A stretch of DNA of 13,559 nucleotides, from contig DOFS01000605.1 of assembly GCA_003523945.1 (NCBI GenBank), forward strand, positions 1 through 13,559, read 5' to 3'. Both the position numbers and the translations under genes were made by a program. The notes below the pieces were generated by a model. It was not told where the DNA came from. It was given only the letters and a program-made list of their open reading frames with translations, and ran no database searches. Each line of letters opens with the position of its first letter. Position 1 is the first letter of the stretch. This DNA comes from Nitrospiraceae bacterium. GTDB taxonomy: Bacteria; Nitrospirota; Nitrospiria; Nitrospirales; UBA8639. Shown piece by piece: positions 10,501-13,559 of the stretch.

Positions 10501-11466
10501 ATTTTTCTCTAAGATAACCTCCTGCGTTCCAGGATCCACCAGTTCGGTTAAGACGGCTCTCCCAATCAAATCTTCTTGCTTGATAGGAATTTCTTTTATT
10601 CCAGCTGAACGAATTCGCCCCATGAGCGTTTTATTAAGTTTGGTGCCTTCCTTGACTAATGGCTCACTAGATCCCTTCTCAAAGAGGTCAGCAGGTGACC
10701 GTAATCCTGCATGAATGTCCGGATCCAGCTTGCGGAGCAACGCACCATCCACGACACGCACTTCCTCCACGGGGTAATACATCTTAAGAAGATCATCCGT
10801 GCTAAACCCAAAACCTTTTAATAAAATTGTGGCTGGCATCTTCCTGCGGCGATCGATTCTTACATACAAGATATCTTTGGCATCATATTCAAAATCCAGC
10901 CACGACCCTCGATATGGGATGATCCGACCAGAAAACAAGACCTTTCCACTTGAATGAGTTCGGCCCTTGTCATGGCCAAATGATGGTCCAGGAGATCGAT
11001 GCAACTGACTTACCGCCACCCGCTCCGTGCCATTCACCATAAAGGTGCCACGTTCGGTCATCAAAGGCAGCTCACCGACATAGACTTCCTGCTCCCTAAC
11101 ATCCAAGACTCTGTTTTTCACACTTTTATCTTGTTGATCAAAAACAACCAATCTCACCCGAAGCTTTAAAGGCGCAGCAAAGGTCATTCCCTGTTCTATA
11201 CATTCCCTTGTGTCATACTTGGGAGTTCCCAGGGAATAGCTGGAAAATTCTAAAATGGCTGAATTGTTATAATCCATAATGGGAAACACACTTTTAAACG
11301 CCGCATGCAATCCCTTGTCCTCACGACGATCCGGCAAAGTCTCCGCCTGCAAAAATTCCTCATAGGAACGTCGCTGAACCTCGACTAAATCCGGAATTTC
11401 AATATGTGAGCGTATTTTTGAAAAGCTATGTCGCTGAACACTGCCTTCAAAGGCTGGTTGTCCCAT
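7501..11466 (-). CDS. rpoB: DNA-directed RNA polymerase subunit beta
   Basis: beta forms one pincer of RNA polymerase and the rifampicin pocket. The protein has 1321 residues. The rifampicin region (about 515-546: [31 protein letters not shown], here split as [10 protein letters not shown] then [12 protein letters not shown]) has Asp524, His534, Arg537 and Ser539. These correspond to E. coli Asp516, His526, Arg529 and Ser531, all wild type. The active-site lysine segment [19 protein letters not shown] lies at about 1087-1105, and the C-terminal clamp segment [20 protein letters not shown] at about 1237-1256. Residues about 945-1065 form a charged, probably coiled-coil insertion that is lineage-restricted in other bacteria. 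The start is ATG 11466 with AAGGAG six bases upstream, and the stop is TAG. The gene follows rplL by 94 bases that contain several inverted repeats, and precedes rpoC by 53 bases. Confidence 0.98.
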   Translation of the reverse strand: MGQPAFEGSVQRHSFSKIRSHIEIPDLVEVQRRSYEEFLQAETLPDRREDKGLHAAFKSVFPIMDYNNSAILEFSSYSLGTPKYDTRECIEQGMTFAAPLKLRVRLVVFDQQDKSVKNRVLDVREQEVYVGELPLMTERGTFMVNGTERVAVSQLHRSPGPSFGHDKGRTHSSGKVLFSGRIIPYRGSWLDFEYDAKDILYVRIDRRRKMPATILLKGFGFSTDDLLKMYYPVEEVRVVDGALLRKLDPDIHAGLRSPADLFEKGSSEPLVKEGTKLNKTLMGRIRSAGIKEIPIKQEDLIGRAVLTELVDPGTQEVILEKNQRLTAPVMERILESGVEGFKVIYLDSPTTSPVILDTLEAERTNSKEEAWVEIYKRLRPGEMPSIESAKLLFENLFLNPKRYDLSPVGRLKMNKRFNLDLPLEQRTLSAQDIVEVVRCLVDLKAGKGAVDDIDHLGNRRVRSVGELLENQIRIGLARMERSIKERMNLLDMETVLPHDLINAKPIVGAIKEFFAGSQLSQFMDQTNPLAEITHKRRLSALGPGGLTRERAGFEVRDVHPSHYSRICPIETPEGPNIGLITSLATYARINEFGFIEAPFRKVRKGRVTDDVEFLSPLDGDQVVIAQANSAMNKEGTLTSETITAREAGEFVTTTPDKVDYLDVSPKQVVSVATALIPFLEHDDANRALMGSNMQRQAVPTIKSEAPLVGTGMEAVVARDSGYLAIAQRDGIVESVDARRIVVRTGLKEKDDKKKGSRILDSYDLIKFQRTNQNTCITQTPIVRIGQPVKQGQVLADGPAMDRGELALGKNILVAFMPWGGYNYEDAILLSEKLVKEDVFTSIHIEEFEVEARDTKLGKEEITRDIPNLGEEALRNLDESGIVRIGAEVKPGDILVGKVTPKGETQLTPEEKLLRAIFGEKAGDVKDTSLQVPPGIEGIVVDVKIFSRKGVDKDERSRTIETDDRVKVERDYQEELRIIEEERNRKIRKLLLGQFVGRDLMDPDSGEVILKKKGRITAEVLRKLSDDDARRVILADAEEQKKLDEIEREAKDQIEILQTQYDEKVGRLRRGDELPPGVIKLVKVYLAIKRKIAVGDKMAGRHGNKGVVSRIMAEEDMPYLPDGTPVQIVLNPLGVPSRMNVGQILETHLGWAAKALGIQVETPVFDGASEKEIKELLKKANLPESGQSVVYDGRTGEPFKSPVTVGYMYMLKLHHLVDDKIHARSIGPYSLVTQQPLGGKAQFGGQRLGEMEVWALQAYGAASTLQEFLTVKSDDVPGRSRMYEAIVKGENFLEPGLPESFNVLVKELQSLGLDVELIKSAD

Positions 11467-11472
11467 TCCTGT

Positions 11473-11478
11473 CTCCTT
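11473..11478 (-). promoter_or_regulatory. Shine-Dalgarno site of rpoB (AAGGAG)
   Basis: AAGGAG on the minus strand sits six bases before ATG 11466. It is part of the palindrome CCTTAAGG, so local pairing could in principle mask it. It confirms the start. Confidence 0.75.
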
Positions 11479-11488
11479 AAGGATTAAC

Positions 11489-11512
11489 GGCCACTTCAGC
11501 TTCCTGCTGGCC
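11489..11512 (-). other. Inverted repeat immediately upstream of the rpoB ribosome binding site
   Basis: On the minus strand GGCCA and TGGCC flank 14 bases. The inner CAGC and GCTG can pair around the loop AGGAA, giving either a simple or a bulged stem. No T-run follows, so it is not an ordinary terminator. Its place between rplL and rpoB is where E. coli has an attenuator and an RNase III site, so a role in lowering or processing rpoBC message is possible. Confidence 0.4.
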
Positions 11513-11540
11513 CTCGAACTTTTCTAGTCTCTACTTCGAG
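11513..11540 (-). other. Inverted repeat CTCGAA / TTCGAG in the rplL-rpoB gap
   Basis: A perfect six-base inverted repeat encloses 16 bases and abuts the next hairpin (11489-11512) with no spacer. Alone it is weak. Its interest comes from being the middle of three successive inverted repeats that fill this gap. Confidence 0.35.
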
Positions 11541-11541
11541 T

Positions 11542-11554
11542 CCTCAAAATGAGG
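11542..11554 (-). other. Short hairpin CCTCA-TTT-TGAGG just after the rplL stop
   Basis: A five-pair stem with a three-base loop begins six bases after the TAG of rplL. The stem is short and no T-run follows. It is the first of the three inverted repeats in the rplL-rpoB gap. Confidence 0.35.
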
Positions 11555-11560
11555 GGAACC

Positions 11561-11956
11561 CTACTTCACTTCGACCGTTGCGCCAACGTCTTGAAGTTTT
11601 TTCTTAATATTTTCGGATTCCTCTTTGGACACGCCTTCTTTTACCGCCTTGGGAGCCGCCTCAACGAGGTCCTTAGCTTCCTTCAAGCCCAGCCCAGTAA
11701 TCTCACGCACCACTTTAATGACTTGAATCTTTTTGTCCGCCGGAGCACTACCAAGGACTACTGTAAATTCCGTCTGCTCTTCAGTTGCAGGAGCAGCAGC
11801 GCCAACCGCAGCAGGCATGACCCCAACCGGAGCCGCTGCCGTCACACCGAATCGATCCTCCAAGCCCTTAACAAGATCTGACAATTCCAGAACACTCATG
11901 CCCTCTATAACCTTAATAAAATCTTCCTTTGACATTTTAGTCTCTGTTGCACTCAT
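11561..11956 (-). CDS. rplL: 50S ribosomal protein L7/L12 from an internal start within the fused frame
   Basis: L7/L12 is the mobile stalk protein present in four or more copies per ribosome that recruits EF-G, EF-Tu, IF2 and release factors. An ATG at 11956 with AAGGAG eight bases upstream would give a free protein of 131 residues. A second ATG at 11935 would give 124 residues beginning [13 protein letters not shown], closer to the usual family start, but no strong site precedes it at the right distance. The protein has the N-terminal helices, the Ala/Gly/Pro-rich hinge and the conserved C-terminal domain. Because ribosomes need several L12 per L10, internal starting is expected to supply most of the L12 even though the upstream L10 frame also reads through. 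The internal start is an inference from the ribosome binding site. Confidence 0.8.
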   Translation of the reverse strand: MSATETKMSKEDFIKVIEGMSVLELSDLVKGLEDRFGVTAAAPVGVMPAAVGAAAPATEEQTEFTVVLGSAPADKKIQVIKVVREITGLGLKEAKDLVEAAPKAVKEGVSKEESENIKKKLQDVGATVEVK

Positions 11957-12496
11957 CTCCCCTTCTCCTTTCTGCGTTTTGTTTTCTTGTATTGCGGCTA
12001 ATACCGCAACAATACTTCTTACAATTTGACCCAATACACCAACAAACCCTCGAATTGGCCCTTGGAAGGCCGACAGTAACATCGACAACAATTCTGCCTT
12101 TGACGGCAAATCTGCCACAGAGGAGATACGAGTTGGATCAAGCTCGACTCCATCCAGAATTGCGCCTTTGAGCTGCAATTTCTCTTCACATTTTTCACTT
12201 TTAATAAAATCCCGTATAACTTTCGCCGGCAATACCGGATCATCGTATCCGATGACCATTGCCGATTGACCCCTAAAGAAAGGTTGTAAAGGAACAAGGC
12301 CCGTTCCCCCAATAGCCCTCACGGCAAGCGTGTTTTTCACTACATGTAAGTTTGCCTTTGCCTGCCGAAGTTTTTTCCGCAAATCATTAATTTGATTCAC
12401 GGGCATACCTGCGCACTCAGTGACAATGGCAATCCTCGCTCGAGCGAATCGCTCATGCATGGTTGCCACGGCTTCATTTTTATCAGTTTTTTTCAT
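11561..12496 (-). CDS. rplJ-rplL: Fused 50S ribosomal protein L10 and L7/L12 in one open frame
   Basis: This single frame of 311 codons encodes the ribosomal stalk base and the stalk itself. Residues 1 to about 173 are a complete L10: an rRNA-binding globular domain with the family segment [11 protein letters not shown] (51-61), then [15 protein letters not shown] (130-144), then the long L12-binding helix (about 147-173). Residues 188-311 are a complete L7/L12: N-terminal dimerisation helices (about 188-218), an Ala-rich hinge (about 219-242), and the factor-binding C-terminal domain with [21 protein letters not shown] (259-279). The linker, about 174-187, includes QKGEGE, which is the translated Shine-Dalgarno region of rplL. 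L10 has normal length, so its stop codon appears simply to be absent. The start is ATG 12496 with AGGTGAG nine bases upstream, and the stop is TAG. Both halves look functional. A one-base sequence error in the junction remains possible. Confidence 0.8.
   Translation of the reverse strand: MKKTDKNEAVATMHERFARARIAIVTECAGMPVNQINDLRKKLRQAKANLHVVKNTLAVRAIGGTGLVPLQPFFRGQSAMVIGYDDPVLPAKVIRDFIKSEKCEEKLQLKGAILDGVELDPTRISSVADLPSKAELLSMLLSAFQGPIRGFVGVLGQIVRSIVAVLAAIQENKTQKGEGEMSATETKMSKEDFIKVIEGMSVLELSDLVKGLEDRFGVTAAAPVGVMPAAVGAAAPATEEQTEFTVVLGSAPADKKIQVIKVVREITGLGLKEAKDLVEAAPKAVKEGVSKEESENIKKKLQDVGATVEVK
11965..11970 (-). promoter_or_regulatory. Internal Shine-Dalgarno site of rplL, inside the L10-L12 frame
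   Basis: AAGGAG lies in the purine run AAAGGAGAAGGGGAG directly before ATG 11956, with a spacing of eight bases. The same bases are read in the fused frame as the linker QKGEGE. This is strong evidence that free L7/L12 is also made. Confidence 0.8.
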
Positions 12497-12505
12497 ACCT
12501 CTGAA

Positions 12506-12512
12506 CTCACCT
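12506..12512 (-). promoter_or_regulatory. Shine-Dalgarno site of rplJ (AGGTGAG)
   Basis: AGGTGAG on the minus strand is nine bases upstream of ATG 12496. The bases AGAGGT touching the ATG are too close to act. The whole rplA-rplJ gap is only 31 bases, leaving no room for a structured leader. Confidence 0.55.
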
Positions 12513-12527
12513 GCTGAGATTAAAATT

Positions 12528-13220
12528 TCAACTGACCTGCTTTGCGATCGCTACTCCGTCTAGATGAATACCCGGTCCCATGGTGCTTGATAATGTCGCA
12601 CTTTTGACATATTTCCCTTTACTGGATGCGGGTTTAGCCTTCATGATCGAATCAAAAACGGATTGAGCGTTTTCTTTAATCTGTTGCTCCTGAAAGGACA
12701 CCTTTCCAACAGGTACATGAATGTTTCCTGCCTTATCAACCTTATACTCTACTCTACCCCTTCTGATCTCCTGGATGGCTTTACCAACCTCAAATGTGAC
12801 TGTTCCAGTTTTAGGATTAGGCATTAACCCTCGCGGTCCTAAAACTTTCCCCATTCTCCCGACAGCGCCCATCATGTCTGGAGTCGCAATCATGGAGTCA
12901 AAATCCAACCACCCATCTTGAATTTTCTGCAGGAGATCATCGCCCCCTACATAATCGGCACCAGCCTCCCTGGCCTCCTGTTCCTTTTCCCCCTTGGCAA
13001 TCACCAAAATCCTGACCTTTTTTCCCGTTCCGTGAGGAAGGACCGTGGTCCCGCGAACCATCTGATCCGCACGCTTAGGATCTACCCCAAGGCAAAGAGA
13101 CATCTCTACCGTTTCATCAAATTTGGCAAAAGCGGTCTGCTTAACCAGGGCACTTGCCTCATCCAGTGAATAAAGGGTTTTCGTTAACTTCGCTAAAGCC
13201 GATTCAAATTTCTTTCCCAC
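12528..13220 (-). CDS. rplA: 50S ribosomal protein L1
   Basis: L1 forms the mobile L1 stalk that guides deacylated tRNA out of the E site, and in many bacteria it represses its own operon by binding the rplK leader. The protein has 230 residues, normal for the family. Visible are the N-terminal segment [17 protein letters not shown] (31-47), [14 protein letters not shown] (55-68), the inner-domain signature [18 protein letters not shown] (124-141), and the C-terminal rRNA-binding segment [12 protein letters not shown] (210-221). The start is GTG 13220 with GAGAGGG eight bases upstream. An ATG seven bases before it is in another frame. The stop is TGA. It lies 33 bases after rplK and 31 before rplJ, clearly co-transcribed. 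Any L1 operator would lie upstream of rplK, outside the window. Confidence 0.97.
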   Translation of the reverse strand: MGKKFESALAKLTKTLYSLDEASALVKQTAFAKFDETVEMSLCLGVDPKRADQMVRGTTVLPHGTGKKVRILVIAKGEKEQEAREAGADYVGGDDLLQKIQDGWLDFDSMIATPDMMGAVGRMGKVLGPRGLMPNPKTGTVTFEVGKAIQEIRRGRVEYKVDKAGNIHVPVGKVSFQEQQIKENAQSVFDSIMKAKPASSKGKYVKSATLSSTMGPGIHLDGVAIAKQVS

Positions 13221-13228
13221 GGCGCATA

Positions 13229-13235
13229 CCCTCTC
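13229..13235 (-). promoter_or_regulatory. Shine-Dalgarno site supporting the GTG start of rplA
   Basis: GAGAGGG on the minus strand is eight bases before GTG 13220. It supports the non-ATG start and the N-terminus [12 protein letters not shown]. Confidence 0.65.
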
Positions 13236-13253
13236 TTAAAAGCCTCACAATAA

Positions 13254-13559
13254 TTACCCTTCAACCGCAATGCCCATACTTCTCGCAGTTCCTGCAATGA
13301 CTTTCATCGCAGCCGGAACATCACTGGCATTTAAATCTTCAACCTTTAGCTTAGCAATGTCCTCAAGCTGCGACAGAGTGATTGTTCCAACTTTATTTTT
13401 ATGTGGAATTCCTGAACCCTTTATGATTCCTGCAGCCTTTTTCAATAGATCCGACGCAGGAGGAGTCTTGGTCACGAAGCTGAAGCTTCTATCTTTATAA
13501 ACAGAAATGACCACCGGGATAATGCTACCCTCTTGCTTCTGGGTCCTAGCATTAAACTG
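13254..13559 (-). CDS. rplK: 50S ribosomal protein L11, C-terminal part (cut by the window edge)
   Basis: L11 binds the GTPase-associated centre of 23S rRNA next to the L10-L12 stalk, and in other bacteria it is needed for stringent-response activation of RelA. The visible 101 codons extend to the window edge. They read [20 protein letters not shown], then the proline-rich KTPPAS, then the rRNA-binding C-terminal domain with KKAAGI and [14 protein letters not shown], and end [16 protein letters not shown] at 13514 could be taken for a start, but the frame continues upstream with perfect L11 sequence, so it is an internal valine. Roughly the first 40 residues lie outside the window. The stop is TAA, 33 bases before rplA. 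Confidence 0.95.
   Translation of the reverse strand, partial: QFNARTQKQEGSIIPVVISVYKDRSFSFVTKTPPASDLLKKAAGIIKGSGIPHKNKVGTITLSQLEDIAKLKVEDLNASDVPAAMKVIAGTARSMGIAVEG

Noticed and set aside
12019..12312. Minus-strand frame of 97 codons inside rplJ
   Set aside because: It is an out-of-frame overlap with the well-conserved L10 sequence and shows no family features.
13254..13514. A short 86-residue L11 starting at GTG 13514
   Set aside because: The frame continues upstream with clear L11 sequence to the window edge. The GTG is an internal valine codon of a protein cut by the window.

Overview
This is a housekeeping ribosome and transcription locus. Every gene I can support lies on the minus strand, so transcription runs from the right edge (13559) to the left edge (1). 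In transcription order the genes are rplK (3' part only), rplA, rplJ fused in frame to rplL, rpoB, rpoC, rpsL, rpsG, fusA, and the first four codons of tuf. It is the rif cluster (L11, L1, L10, L12, beta, beta') followed directly by the str cluster (S12, S7, EF-G, EF-Tu), a common bacterial order.

Organism: a bacterium, probably Gram-negative. A sampled line is about 45% G+C. RpoB carries the long charged insertion near residues 945-1065, and RpoC carries a roughly 190-residue insertion in the trigger loop (SI3-like, about 922-1111). Both are typical of Proteobacteria and neighbouring phyla and are absent from Firmicutes and Actinobacteria. L10 has a long C-terminal helix of the Thermotoga-like size. 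The general look of the proteins makes me think of Nitrospirota or a relative, but this is an impression that I cannot verify here.

Layout: rplK, rplA and rplJ are separated by only 31-33 bases. rplJ has no stop codon before rplL. A single frame of 311 codons encodes L10 and L7/L12, and the linker is translated from the strong Shine-Dalgarno sequence that should also start free L7/L12. A 94-base gap tiled with three small inverted repeats separates rplL from rpoB. rpoB and rpoC are 53 bases apart. A 123-base gap after rpoC contains a hairpin and a good sigma70-type promoter (perfect TTGACA, 17-base spacer, TAAGAT), which probably gives the str genes their own transcription start. rpsL, rpsG, fusA and tuf follow with gaps of 64, 113 and 55 bases.

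How the genes work together: L11, L1, L10 and L12 build the ribosomal stalk, its base and the E-site L1 stalk. beta and beta' form the catalytic core of RNA polymerase. S12 and S7 belong to the decoding centre and small-subunit head. EF-G and EF-Tu are the translational GTPases that the L12 stalk recruits. The main anomaly is the L10-L12 fusion. The rest of the window is conserved core sequence with wild-type drug-target residues. No mobile element, CRISPR array, tRNA or rRNA is visible.
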